Positions 33,573 through 42,684 of a DNA stretch of 64,000 nt are shown piece by piece. The notes beneath the pieces are model-generated. The model made no database searches. It had not been told where the DNA came from and worked only from the letters and a program-made list of their open reading frames with translations. The DNA is taken from positions 2,294,001 to 2,358,000 of the forward strand of contig OZ250157.1 of the NCBI GenBank assembly GCA_965237765.1, read 5' to 3'. The position numbers and the translations under genes were made by a program. The DNA comes from WTGJ01 sp965237765. Lineage in GTDB: Bacteria; Chloroflexota; Anaerolineae; Aggregatilineales; Phototrophicaceae. Within the stretch, counting starts at the first letter, position 1, and each line of letters opens with the position of its first letter.

Positions 33573-35390
33573 ATGGATATCGCCCAAAATACCGACCGCA
33601 TCCGCAATTTCTGCATCATCGCTCATATTGACCATGGAAAGAGCACGCTTGCGGATCGCTTATTGGAGGAAACGAAGACCGTTGGCCAGCGCGATATGAA
33701 GGCTCAGCTGCTCGATAGCATGGACCTCGAGCGCGAGCGCGGCGTTACCATCAAGGCTTCGGCCGTGCGCATGCAGTATCGGGCACGCGATGGCCACGTT
33801 TATACGATGAACCTCATCGATACACCCGGGCACGTGGATTTCACCTATGAGGTGAGCCGCGCGTTGCAAGCTTGCGAGGGCGCTATCCTAATCGTGGACG
33901 CCAGTCAGGGTATCGAAGCGCAGACGCTTGCTAACGTATACCTGGCGCTCGGGCAGAATCTGGAGTTGCTGCCGGTAATCAACAAGATCGATTTACCAGC
34001 AGCTAGACCTGCGGAAGTTGCCTTGGAATTGGCAGAGTTGCTGGGTGTCGATGCGGTGGATGTGTTGCGGATTTCTGCCAAGCAGAGTGTTGGGATTAAC
34101 GAACTGCTGGAGGCGGTGGTGCGAGAGATACCGCCACCGACCGGATTGGTTGAAGCGCCCACGCGCGCGCTCGTCTTCGATTCGCATTACGATGCATTCA
34201 AAGGCGTCATCGCCTATGTGCGCGTCGTCGAGGGGCAATTGGAGCGGCGTTCACGCTTGCGGTTGATGATGACAGGCGCCACGCTCGAACCGGTCGAAAT
34301 TGGTGTCTTCAACCCGGCGATGCAAGTTACCGAGCGCCTTAGCGCGGGCGAAGTGGGGTATATCGCCACCGGACTAAAGACAGTCCAGGTCTGCCGCGTG
34401 GGTGACACGTTGACTCTGGCCGGGAGCCGCGGTGCGAAAGAAGCGTTGCCCGGTTACCAGAGCGCCAAGCCGATGGTTTTCGCTGGCATATACCCCACCG
34501 AGAATGAAGACTACCCCACCCTGCGGGACGCGTTGGAGAAGTTGCAGCTGAACGATTCTTCCCTGAGCTTTGAGCCGGAAACTTCGCAGGCGCTGAATTT
34601 CGGATTTCGTGTTGGTTTTCTGGGCTTGCTGCATATGGAAATCGTGCAGGAGCGCTTGGAGCGCGAATACGATCTGGATGTTCTGGCGACGGCGCCGAGC
34701 GTCGCTTACCGAGTGTTGCTGACGAATGGCAATACGAGGCAGGTCGCCAGCCCAGCTGCGCTGCCGGATGAGAACGACATTGAGGCCGTCTATGAGCCGT
34801 GGATGAAGATCCAGATCTACACGCCGCAGGATTACTTGGGCGCGGTGATGCAACTGGCGCTCAAGAAGCGCGGTGTATATACACGGACGGAATATTTGGA
34901 TGGCGGGCGCATCGTGTTGCATTACGACATTCCGCTATCGGAAATCGTCATCGATTTTTTTGACCGACTGAAGAGCGTGACTCGCGGTTATGCCAGCCTC
35001 GATTACCAGCATGATAGTTATCGTGAAGGCGATTTGGTGAAGCTGGAGGTGCTGGTGAACGCACAGCCGGTGGACGCGTTGGCGCTCATCGTGCACCGCG
35101 ACGATGCTTATCACAAAGGGCAGCGCCTCGTCAGCAAGTTGAAAACGCTCATCCCGCGCCAGTTGTTCGCCGTGCCCATCCAGGCGGCGGTCGGCAAACG
35201 TATCATCTCCCGCGCGAACGTACGCGCTATGCGTAAAGACGTATTGGCGAAATGTTACGGCGGTGATGTAACGCGCAAGAAGAAATTGCTGGAGCGGCAA
35301 AAAGCGGGCAAAAAACGTATGAAGATGGTCGGGAGCGTGGAAGTGCCGCAGGAAGCGTTCCTCGCCCTTTTGCGGCTGGAAGACGAGTGA
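33573..35390 (+). CDS. lepA: Elongation factor 4 (LepA)
   Basis: 605 residues, full length. G1 motif AHIDHGKSTLADRLL, switch and DTPGH (IDTPGHVDFTYEV), NKID, and the LepA-specific C-terminal domain with KKKLLERQKAGKKRMKMVGSVEVPQEAFLALL-type ending. It back-translocates or rescues stalled ribosomes under ionic stress. No Shine-Dalgarno precedes the ATG; a CATAAT box ends six bases before it, again suggesting a leaderless start, although read-through from tlyA is equally possible. Confidence 0.96.
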   Translation: MDIAQNTDRIRNFCIIAHIDHGKSTLADRLLEETKTVGQRDMKAQLLDSMDLERERGVTIKASAVRMQYRARDGHVYTMNLIDTPGHVDFTYEVSRALQACEGAILIVDASQGIEAQTLANVYLALGQNLELLPVINKIDLPAARPAEVALELAELLGVDAVDVLRISAKQSVGINELLEAVVREIPPPTGLVEAPTRALVFDSHYDAFKGVIAYVRVVEGQLERRSRLRLMMTGATLEPVEIGVFNPAMQVTERLSAGEVGYIATGLKTVQVCRVGDTLTLAGSRGAKEALPGYQSAKPMVFAGIYPTENEDYPTLRDALEKLQLNDSSLSFEPETSQALNFGFRVGFLGLLHMEIVQERLEREYDLDVLATAPSVAYRVLLTNGNTRQVASPAALPDENDIEAVYEPWMKIQIYTPQDYLGAVMQLALKKRGVYTRTEYLDGGRIVLHYDIPLSEIVIDFFDRLKSVTRGYASLDYQHDSYREGDLVKLEVLVNAQPVDALALIVHRDDAYHKGQRLVSKLKTLIPRQLFAVPIQAAVGKRIISRANVRAMRKDVLAKCYGGDVTRKKKLLERQKAGKKRMKMVGSVEVPQEAFLALLRLEDE

Positions 35391-35391
35391 T

Positions 35392-36636
35392 TTATGGAGC
35401 GCTGGAAGTCTCTTTGTCGGAGATGAGCATGCGCCAACCCCGCGCCAATGCCCAGCTCGTCACCCAGAGTCGCGCGAGCGAATGGCGCCCACCGAAACCA
35501 TAGCTGCGTGAAGCCAGTTCGTTTTCGCTGGCGACGGCAACGGTCGTGCCCGCTTCATCGTCGATGCGCTCGTAGTCATCGTCGTGGCTGACGATGGCGA
35601 TAGCCAATATGCTGCCGTTGATTTCCCGGAAGTGTCGTGCGGCGCGTTCGGCCAATTCCCGCAACGGTAGATCAGGGGCGACGTCGAGTTCGCGGGCCAA
35701 TTCTTCGGCGCTGGGAAAGGTAGTGCTCGTCCAAGGGTGCTTATCCTCGTCGACGTGTTCGCCCAAGTGCGCTCCGATGACGTCCAAAATACCAGCGGCG
35801 ACGAGCGAAACATGGGTGTTCTCTTCGGCCAGCAACGTGAGGAAGACATCAGCCAGCTCGACATCGCCAACGCCGAAGATGAATTGGCCGATTCGAGCGC
35901 GGACGGTGGCTTCGGTGTCGGCGATGAGGGCGTTCGCGCCAGCCCCGGAATCGTGCTTGGCGGTAATGCGTACGTCCACCTGACCGCTATGCGCGGCGAG
36001 GCCGATGGTTGGATTGCTGCGATTGAGCAGATCCACGCCGAGCATGTCATCCAGCGAAGACTCGCCGATGCCTGCCGTTCGTAGGACGCGCGCGATGATC
36101 GTGCCGAGCTGATAGCGTTCGCTCAAATATGGCACGACGCGCTCGGCGAGCAAGTATTTCATCTCACGCGGTACCCCGGGCAGGCTGATGACAGCCCCTT
36201 TGCCGCTCTCGACGATGAAGGAAGGCGCGGTGCCGACCGGATTCTCAATGAGGATGGCATCCGTAGGCAAATAGGCTTGCTGGCGGTTGTTTTCCGTCAT
36301 GCGGACGCGGAAACCGGCGAAGCGCGTGGCGATCTGGTCGTACAGCGCGGGGTGATAGATCAGCGAGCGTTCGGTTGCGTCAGCGACGGAGTCGCGAGTC
36401 GTGTCGTCTACGGTGGGGCCAAGGCCGCCGGTGGTGATGACGAGATGGGATCGCGAGAGGCCGTTGCGGATCGCGCTGGCGATGCGCTCGCGATTGTCGC
36501 CGACGGTGGTCATCATGAATACGTTGATGCCGATGCCGCGAAAGACGCGCGCAATATGTGCTGAATTCGAATCAATCAGCTCACCCAGTAGAATTTCGGT
36601 ACCAATGGCGATGATTTCCGCGGTGATGTGTTGCAA
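35392..36636 (-). CDS. cinA: CinA family protein with altered C-terminal domain
   Basis: 414 residues. The N-terminal MoaB-like domain is well kept (EIIAIGTEILLGELIDSNSA, ITTGGLGPTVDD, SLPGVPREM). The C-terminal domain, normally the NMN-deamidase PncC with an AESxTGG motif, reads LAEENTHVSLVAAG here, so the usual catalytic Ser/Thr motif is not present. The start is a TTG at 36636 behind GAGGAAG. It follows btuD by 29 bases on the same strand, possibly in the same transcript. The N-terminal half may still work as an ADP-ribose/NAD pyrophosphatase; the amidase half is doubtful. Confidence 0.85.
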   Translation of the reverse strand: MQHITAEIIAIGTEILLGELIDSNSAHIARVFRGIGINVFMMTTVGDNRERIASAIRNGLSRSHLVITTGGLGPTVDDTTRDSVADATERSLIYHPALYDQIATRFAGFRVRMTENNRQQAYLPTDAILIENPVGTAPSFIVESGKGAVISLPGVPREMKYLLAERVVPYLSERYQLGTIIARVLRTAGIGESSLDDMLGVDLLNRSNPTIGLAAHSGQVDVRITAKHDSGAGANALIADTEATVRARIGQFIFGVGDVELADVFLTLLAEENTHVSLVAAGILDVIGAHLGEHVDEDKHPWTSTTFPSAEELARELDVAPDLPLRELAERAARHFREINGSILAIAIVSHDDDYERIDDEAGTTVAVASENELASRSYGFGGRHSLARLWVTSWALARGWRMLISDKETSSAP

Positions 36637-36665
36637 GGTGCTTCCTCATCTTATCTGAACGATGA

Positions 36666-37745
36666 TTATGACAACAAAATCTTGTCTTGCCAATCTTCGC
36701 TCTTGCAGGGCGATGCTGCGCGATATTTCTCGGTTGCTTCATCCAAGAACGTGGATAGTTTGTAGTATTCGGATGTATTGCCAAGATATTCCCAACGCCA
36801 GGTGGGAGTTTCTGTAGTTTCATCGATGGTAACGATTGGGATATGGGGGTCTTCTTCTATCGTTTCAATCGTATACCCTAGGCGTCTGAGCGCACGACAG
36901 GTCCATTCGTAAATCCTGCCTTTGCCCCTAACGAAAATTGATGGCTCAATACCCAGTGGATGCTCAAATGCGCCAGACTGATAATTGAAGCGCAAATCGG
37001 TATCCAGGAAAGCATTTTCTAGCTGCCCATTTAGGACGATATTCTCAGGGATATCTACAGATATTTTGCCATCTTGCCCAATCAACCAGAAGCTATCCGC
37101 CACTCGAAGGGCGGCATCCAAGTCATGCGTAGCGAGCAAAATGGCGCAACCTGTTTTCCGCGTGAGGCGCCGTAGCAGCAGCATGATTTCCACACGTCGC
37201 GGCAAATCGAGAAATGCGGTCGGTTCATCGAGCAGCAATAATGTAGGCTCTTGCGCCAGGGCGCGGGCGATAAGTAGCTTTTGGCGCTCACCGTCGCTCA
37301 GCTGATTAAAATAGCGCGGTGCTAATTCTTCGGCACCCACGAGGCGGATGGCTTCTGCCACCGCCGCCTGATCTTGCGGCCGCAGTTGCCCGCGCCAATC
37401 GGTATAGGGGTGCCGACCAAGGGCCACCAGCGCGCGGGCCTTCAGCATTGCTCCGCCAATGCGCTCGGTGAGGACGACGCTGCGCATCCGCGCGAGCTCG
37501 TGCGGAGTATAGCTCGTCAGCGATCGGCCGCGCAGGTGAATTTCGCCGGCGAGCGGGGTGCTCATTCCAGCGAGTGTGCGCAGTAGCGTAGTCTTGCCGA
37601 TGCCGTTCGCACCGAGCAGGCAGACCAGCTCACCACTTCGCAATTCCAGACACAATTCTTGTAAGACGACACGCGCCGAGCGGTGGCCCTGGCGATAACC
37701 AACGGCCAAATCTTGCGTGGCGAGGAGTGGTGTGGGTCCGGTCAT
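36666..37745 (-). CDS. btuD: Cobalamin ABC transporter ATP-binding protein with C-terminal extension
   Basis: 359 residues. ABC domain in the first ~245 residues with Walker A LLGANGIGKTTLLRTL, signature LSDGERQKLLIARAL, Walker B LLLDEPTAFLDLP and switch LLATHDLD. It is followed by about 110 residues with no ABC similarity (contains RIYEWTCRALRRLGYTIETI and a basic/acidic mix), an addition not found in typical BtuD/FecE proteins. ATG at 37745 overlaps the permease stop (ATGA); the longer open frame upstream is just the permease read out of frame. Third gene of the B12 operon. Confidence 0.88.
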   Translation of the reverse strand: MTGPTPLLATQDLAVGYRQGHRSARVVLQELCLELRSGELVCLLGANGIGKTTLLRTLAGMSTPLAGEIHLRGRSLTSYTPHELARMRSVVLTERIGGAMLKARALVALGRHPYTDWRGQLRPQDQAAVAEAIRLVGAEELAPRYFNQLSDGERQKLLIARALAQEPTLLLLDEPTAFLDLPRRVEIMLLLRRLTRKTGCAILLATHDLDAALRVADSFWLIGQDGKISVDIPENIVLNGQLENAFLDTDLRFNYQSGAFEHPLGIEPSIFVRGKGRIYEWTCRALRRLGYTIETIEEDPHIPIVTIDETTETPTWRWEYLGNTSEYYKLSTFLDEATEKYRAASPCKSEDWQDKILLS

Positions 37746-38773
37746 CGCGCGAAGAAGGAGATACCGCCCGGCCGCGCTAGGAGCACGCGCAAAACGACCG
37801 GCACGCCGATGAGTGCCGCGACCGCGTTCAAGGGTAAGGCGTAGGGGCTGCCGGGCAGACTGGCGACCAGCGCAGCGAGTTGGGCGGTGCTGCCGCCGAT
37901 AAGCAGGAGCGGCAGGAAGAGCGCGCGGTGATCGGCGGTTTGGAATAACCCGCGGCAGAGGTGCGGAATGGCCAGACCCAGGAAGGCAATCGGGCCACAG
38001 TAGGCGGTAACGGCGCCGCCGAGAATTGCCGCCGCGAGCAGGATGCCGATGCGCGCCCGCCATACGTTCACCCCCAGGCTGCGCGCGTAGTCTTCGCCAA
38101 GCAGCAGGGCATTCAGCGCTTTGCATTGCAGATAAGCAAGGAGCAAACCCAGGCACAAGATGGGTAGCAGAATGGGCAGTTGCCCCAACGAAACGCCGCC
38201 GAAGCTGCCAAAAGTCCAACGCACGTACGCTTGGATGCGTTCAGGGATGCTGAAATGAAGCAAAATGCTGACGAGGCCGCTGGTGAAGCTGGCCAGCATG
38301 ATGCCGACGAGTAAGAGCGTCACGGTATTCTGGACGCGCCGCGCCACCAGTAACACCAGGCCAAGCGATAGCGCAGCACCGAGGCTGGCGGCAACCGTCA
38401 TGCCCAGGTCGCCGAGCGCGCTGCTCCCCGCCAATAAGACGCTGCCGAGCGTGCCTGTAATCAGGATGACGATCGCAACCCCCAGGCTAGCGCCAGCGCT
38501 CACGCCGAGGATAAAAGGGCCGGCCAGCGGGTTGCGGAAGAAAGTTTGCATGAGTGCGCCCGCCACGCCCAGGCTCGCGCCGGCGAAGAGGGCCGTCAAC
38601 GCCTTGGGCAGGCGCAGCTGCAGCACGATGGCCGACCAAGTGGGTTGCGTCGGCTCGCCGCCCAGGAGGATGCGAGCGATATCCGCCAGTGGGATGGCCA
38701 CTGAGCCTAACACGAGGCTGAGCGTGAAAAGCGCCAGGGTCAGCAGCGCCAGCGGGAGCAGCAAGCGAAACAT
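37742..38773 (-). CDS. btuC: Cobalamin ABC transporter permease
   Basis: 343 residues, FecCD/BtuC family with about ten helices. Conserved blocks are LPKALTALFAGASLGVAGALM, FRNPLAGPFILGVSAGASLG and GPIAFLGLAIPHLCRGL. Starts three bases after the btuF stop and overlaps btuD, so the three proteins are translated together. The family also carries siderophores; the riboswitch ahead of the operon makes corrinoid the substrate of choice. Confidence 0.9.
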   Translation of the reverse strand: MFRLLLPLALLTLALFTLSLVLGSVAIPLADIARILLGGEPTQPTWSAIVLQLRLPKALTALFAGASLGVAGALMQTFFRNPLAGPFILGVSAGASLGVAIVILITGTLGSVLLAGSSALGDLGMTVAASLGAALSLGLVLLVARRVQNTVTLLLVGIMLASFTSGLVSILLHFSIPERIQAYVRWTFGSFGGVSLGQLPILLPILCLGLLLAYLQCKALNALLLGEDYARSLGVNVWRARIGILLAAAILGGAVTAYCGPIAFLGLAIPHLCRGLFQTADHRALFLPLLLIGGSTAQLAALVASLPGSPYALPLNAVAALIGVPVVLRVLLARPGGISFFAR

Positions 38774-38776
38774 GTG

Positions 38777-40012
38777 TTATTGGCCAAGCTGGCGATAGTA
38801 GCGGTGCTCGGCAGTCGGCAGCAATTGTGGGTGCAGGATGCTCACCAGATCGCGCAGCACGAGCTCCGGGAAGGCGCTGCCGCTCTCGAAGAAGTCGTTT
38901 CCGAAAGCTTCGTTGAGGGCGAGATTATTCGACCAGACTTGGCCACTGGCGAAGGCCGCAAAATGGGCGTAGCGGCTGTCTTCGGCCAACGCGTCATCCA
39001 GCGTGAACCACCATTGGCTGACGTTGAGCCAGATATCGGCCGCCGCGGCGCGCTCGAAAACGGTCTCAAAATCGAGGAATAGCGAACCGATGCTCTCATC
39101 CGCTGCCCAGAGATAATCGCCGCCGGCATCGGCCAGAAATTGCGCCATGAAGCTGCGCCCGCCAGCCATATACCAGACATCCTGGAAAGGAGAATTGAGG
39201 AAGACCGTCGGGCGCTCGTTGGCGTCGTTAGCCAATTCACGCAGTTTCTCGTATTCCACGCGTGTTTCGTCGAAAACCATCTGCGCCGCTGCCTCTTGGT
39301 TGAAGAATAGGCTGATGAATTTGCCCCATTCGGCGCGGGCGAGCGGAGTGCCTTCAGCGAATTCGCCGTTCAGAGCCACTGTGAGGCCCAATTCGCGCAG
39401 GCGGTGGTATCCATCTGTTTCGTAACCGAAGCCATACGTCATCGTCAACGCGGGTTGTAGGGCGAGGATGGTCTCGAGGTTGATCTCCGCATAATTCGGG
39501 GCCAGCTCGGCGATTCGCCCCGATTCAGTGGCAAAGAGGACTTCAGGCGTATGGATGGTCCGCAAATCCGCGACAGCGACCAGCGCATCGACAGCGCCGA
39601 ATAGCGGCAAAAAGGGCAAGTAGGTAGTCGAGAGGGCGGCGAAGCTGCGCACCGGTACTTCAATTTGGGTGATCCCTTCGTAACCTTCCGGCGCGGACGT
39701 GCCACATTGCACGAGCAGATAGGTCTCGGCGGCGTCCGGCGAAGCGTTCCGCCAAGGATGGCTGACGGTAAGGAGTTTGTAGTTGTCGAAATACTCAACT
39801 TGGAAACCCGTTGCCAGTTCGACGCTTATTTTCTCGGGGAAGTAATCGACATTCTCGGCGTATTCGTCGGCGCAAGTAAGCAAATTCTCGGTGGCTCGGG
39901 CCGGCGTGATGGCCACTAATGTGAGGAATACGAAGCTTAAAATCGCCACGTTAACGAAATCATCCGCCGGTTGGCGGATGCGAGTGAATGCGGCTTTCGC
40001 CGTCGTCCACAT
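38777..40012 (-). CDS. btuF: Cobalamin-type ABC periplasmic binding protein
   Basis: 411 residues, class III (BtuF/FhuD-type) binding protein. Signal-like N-terminus with hydrophobic segment FVNVAILSFVFLTLVAITPARA, mature part beginning ENLLTCADEYAENV. The long single helix linking the lobes is seen around residues 225-260. No lipobox. First gene of btuFCD under control of a cobalamin riboswitch (40053-40200), which argues for vitamin B12 or another corrinoid rather than iron siderophore. Confidence 0.88.
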   Translation of the reverse strand: MWTTAKAAFTRIRQPADDFVNVAILSFVFLTLVAITPARATENLLTCADEYAENVDYFPEKISVELATGFQVEYFDNYKLLTVSHPWRNASPDAAETYLLVQCGTSAPEGYEGITQIEVPVRSFAALSTTYLPFLPLFGAVDALVAVADLRTIHTPEVLFATESGRIAELAPNYAEINLETILALQPALTMTYGFGYETDGYHRLRELGLTVALNGEFAEGTPLARAEWGKFISLFFNQEAAAQMVFDETRVEYEKLRELANDANERPTVFLNSPFQDVWYMAGGRSFMAQFLADAGGDYLWAADESIGSLFLDFETVFERAAAADIWLNVSQWWFTLDDALAEDSRYAHFAAFASGQVWSNNLALNEAFGNDFFESGSAFPELVLRDLVSILHPQLLPTAEHRYYRQLGQ

Positions 40013-40052
40013 GCTCTCCTACCTTTCTCCACGAAGGTGGTGTTGAGCGGCG

Positions 40053-40200
40053 CGGGTGGGCATTCGGGCTCGCGAGTAATACTCGCACACCGTTGCGGGA
40101 CAGCGCCGGATTCTCACCGGCTTCCCCCAGGCGGATGGAATTACTTCCGCTGCAGCGCCTCTCTATCGAGTTGTTAAACGCGCCTTTGCGGGCACACCAA
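40053..40200 (-). ncRNA. Cobalamin (B12) riboswitch upstream of btuFCD
   Basis: Reading the minus strand, the leader shows the GCCGGTGAGAATCCGGCGCT core of the cobalamin aptamer, then CTGTCCCGCAACGGTG and the B12-box-like GCCCGAATGCCCACC. These are the family's defining conserved stretches. Downstream the leader folds ACCTT against AAGGT around 40015-40040, next to the GGAG ribosome-binding site of btuF, giving a plausible translation-blocking expression platform. Boundaries approximate. Confidence 0.9.
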
Positions 40201-40201
40201 T

Positions 40202-40230
40202 ATGATAACTCGGCAACTTATCCTGGTCAA
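40202..40230 (-). promoter_or_regulatory. Promoter of the btuFCD riboswitch transcript
   Basis: Minus-strand TTGACC (40230-40225) and TATCAT (40207-40202), spacing 17, immediately upstream of the riboswitch. Confidence 0.8.
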
Positions 40231-40254
40231 GAGCAAATTACTCCGAGCAAACGC

Positions 40255-41277
40255 TCAAAATGTGCCGGTGCTATAGACATAGATGGCCGCGCCGCGATAA
40301 TCGCCACTCGTATTACTGCCTTCAATTGTCGTCCAATCGTAAAGCCATTCCGCGTCAGTTACCGAGAGGTTCACGCAACCATGGCTCTTGCGGAAGCCAA
40401 AAGACTCATGCCAATAGGTGCCGTGCAGCGCGATATTGTCATCAAAATACATGGTATAGGGGATGTCTTGCAGATAGTAGTAGTCGGGTTCCCCTTCACT
40501 GCCGCTCATCACAGTCACGGGAAATCGCAGGTAAATGTGAAAGAGACCTTCTCTCGTCGGCCACATGGCCATGCCAGAGGAAATAAGCGTAGCGTAAACC
40601 GGAATGTTGCCCTCGTAGGCGGTTAGGGTCTGTTCGTAGAGGTCGATCCCGATCCAACGGTTGGTGTCGACGGCTTGCGGTCGTTGAATGGGGGCCACTT
40701 TGGCGACGTTGAACTGGTGCACCCACTGGTTCTCGCCAATTTGATACCAGGTGTAGCCATCGACGTTTTGTTGTTCATAGATATTGATGCGGGTGAAACG
40801 ATACATGTAAGGGTTATCTAGCGATTGCTCGCCACCGGGGTATTCGGAAGCGCGTATGTGGAAGAGGATCCAACCAACTGGCAAAGACGGCGCAGCCGAG
40901 AAACCCAAGCCAGAATAGCGGGAAACTTTGATATCCGTCTCTAAGGTTTCGGCAGGCAACCACATATCATCATCAATGCGCACCCATTCGCCAGTCTCGT
41001 CGGTTTCTTCTACGCTGTAAAAGGTAAATCCTTCTCCCGTGCTGCCGATCACTTCTCCCGTTGGCGAATCATATATGGAGAGATCGCCACGCACGCGAAT
41101 GTATTCGTATTTGTCCAGCAATTCCTGGTCATAGCCGATGCTATAACCGGGCGGGATGGGGTTGCTGGCAATGAAAGGGTCCACGGCGTCGAAATTGCAA
41201 TTGGTCTCCGGTGGGCAGCCTTGCGCGAAAACACCCTGCGCGCTGATGAAGAGTAGGATTGCAATCAATTTACGCAT
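40255..41277 (-). CDS. Secreted L,D-transpeptidase (YkuD family)
   Basis: 340 residues. Signal peptide MRKLIAILLFISAQGVFA followed by a Cys-containing segment (CPPETNC). An SH3-like region (about residues 60-190) precedes the YkuD catalytic domain with HGTYWH and SHGCVNLS, where Cys is the nucleophile and His the base. It forms 3-3 cross-links in peptidoglycan or attaches proteins. AGAGG lies before the ATG, and a TTGGTA-17-GATACT promoter is upstream. Monocistronic, ending about 25 bases before the btuF promoter. Confidence 0.9.
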   Translation of the reverse strand: MRKLIAILLFISAQGVFAQGCPPETNCNFDAVDPFIASNPIPPGYSIGYDQELLDKYEYIRVRGDLSIYDSPTGEVIGSTGEGFTFYSVEETDETGEWVRIDDDMWLPAETLETDIKVSRYSGLGFSAAPSLPVGWILFHIRASEYPGGEQSLDNPYMYRFTRINIYEQQNVDGYTWYQIGENQWVHQFNVAKVAPIQRPQAVDTNRWIGIDLYEQTLTAYEGNIPVYATLISSGMAMWPTREGLFHIYLRFPVTVMSGSEGEPDYYYLQDIPYTMYFDDNIALHGTYWHESFGFRKSHGCVNLSVTDAEWLYDWTTIEGSNTSGDYRGAAIYVYSTGTF

Positions 41278-41321
41278 AGGTGACCTCTAACGCTACTTGA
41301 GACGTGCACTTCCTGTAACTT

Positions 41322-41350
41322 AGTATCGGATATATTGGCGAAAATACCAA
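41322..41350 (-). promoter_or_regulatory. Promoter of the L,D-transpeptidase gene
   Basis: Minus-strand TTGGTA (41350-41345), spacing 17, GATACT (41327-41322). Confidence 0.55.
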
Positions 41351-41391
41351 CCCCCGCGCCCCAATTGCTCGCTGGCTACGGAAGGATGCAC

Positions 41392-42603
41392 ATGACTGAG
41401 CGGCTTTATTTTGATGATTCCTACCTTTGTGAATGGAATGCGCGTATCGTTGAGCGAACCATGCTGGAAGAACAGGCGGCGGTGATCTTAGACCGTAGCG
41501 CGTTCTACCCGACAGGGGGCGGCCAGCCGCATGATCGGGGCGAGATTGCCGGTTGTGCAGTGGTCGATGTACGCGCGCGGGTAGATGGTGCTGTCTTGCA
41601 CCTCCTGGCGAAAGCGGCACCGAAAGCGGATAAGGTTGCTTGCGCGCTCGAGTGGCCGCGACGGCTGGATCTCATGCAGCATCATAGCGCACAACATATC
41701 CTCACGCAGGCTTGTGTGCGTGAGCTGGGGGCGGCGACGATTGGCTTTCACCTCACCAAAGATAACGCGACGATCGATCTTGACTGCGTTGTCGATGATG
41801 CTGAGATCGATGCGGCCCTAGCGCTGGCTAACCAGATCGTGATGGAGAACCGCGCGATTCACTGTGCCTGGTTCACGGGTGCTGCGCTGGCCGGCGTGCG
41901 GATGCGCGGCGTTGGCACTCGTGAGCGATTGCGCGTCGTCGAGATTGCCGGTTTCGATGCGACAGCGTGTGGTGGTACGCACGTCCGCGCGACAGGTGAG
42001 CTGGGACTTATCCAAATTACGCGGCGGCAGCAGCGGGGCGAATCCAAGCGCTTGACATTTGTTTGTGGCGGGCGCGCCTTGCGGGATTACAGGGCCAAGA
42101 ATGCGATCCTGCAACAATTATCGGTAGCGGCCACGCGTTCAATGTCTGAATTGCCAGCCGCCTTCGCGCGCCAAAGAGAAGAGATACAGCGCTTGAAACG
42201 GCAGGTGAAGCGCATGCAGTCGCTGCTCATCGAAGGAGAGACGCGCGATTTGCTAGCCGCGGCCGAAACGATGGGCTCGCTGCGCGTGGTTGGAAAAGCC
42301 TATCCCGTCACTGCGGAGTTTGATCTCCATCAGTTGGCGGGCCGTTTACAGGCTCATAGTGATTGTGTGGCGTTGTTAGGGCGTGCGGGGGAGGCGGCGC
42401 AGCTATTATTCGTATTTGGGGAAGCAGGGCCGGAATTGCTGCAATCAGGGATGGTAGCGGCGTTGGCGCTGTTACCGGGCGCGGAGTTGGCTTTCGTGCG
42501 GGGAGAGCGGGCGCAAAGCAAACTGTTCGAAGCGACCGAAGGAGACCTCGAAGTGGCTCTCACTGCGGCGACGCAACGAATTCGCGCGCATTTGGGCCTT
42601 TAA
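41392..42603 (+). CDS. Alanyl-tRNA editing protein AlaX-L type
   Basis: 403 residues. N-terminal beta-barrel (DRSAFYPTGGGQPHD), the editing domain with zinc ligands HHSAQHI and CGGTHV, a coiled-coil helix (about residues 260-295) and a DHHA1 C-terminal domain. This matches the long AlaX class that hydrolyses Ser- or Gly-tRNAAla in trans. The ATG at 41392 has GGAAGG six bases upstream; an in-frame ATG at 41386 is too close to that site. Length and motif set are normal. Confidence 0.9.
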   Translation: MTERLYFDDSYLCEWNARIVERTMLEEQAAVILDRSAFYPTGGGQPHDRGEIAGCAVVDVRARVDGAVLHLLAKAAPKADKVACALEWPRRLDLMQHHSAQHILTQACVRELGAATIGFHLTKDNATIDLDCVVDDAEIDAALALANQIVMENRAIHCAWFTGAALAGVRMRGVGTRERLRVVEIAGFDATACGGTHVRATGELGLIQITRRQQRGESKRLTFVCGGRALRDYRAKNAILQQLSVAATRSMSELPAAFARQREEIQRLKRQVKRMQSLLIEGETRDLLAAAETMGSLRVVGKAYPVTAEFDLHQLAGRLQAHSDCVALLGRAGEAAQLLFVFGEAGPELLQSGMVAALALLPGAELAFVRGERAQSKLFEATEGDLEVALTAATQRIRAHLGL

Positions 42604-42604
42604 T

Positions 42605-42633
42605 TTGGATTTTATCGTCGTCGCTGTTATAGT
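42605..42633 (+). promoter_or_regulatory. Promoter of the sugar-ABC ATPase gene
   Basis: TTGGAT at 42605-42610 and TATAGT at 42628-42633, spacing 17. The start codon at 42685 has GGAGGG at 42675-42680. Confidence 0.6.
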
Positions 42634-42684
42634 CGCCGCAAAGCGTGAGTGAGTAGCGGCTGCTCAACCGAAATGGAGGGTCTG

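Noticed and set aside
37746..38219. Upstream extension of the btuD frame
   Set aside because: It is the btuC coding region read in another frame; the ATGA overlap with btuC gives the real start.
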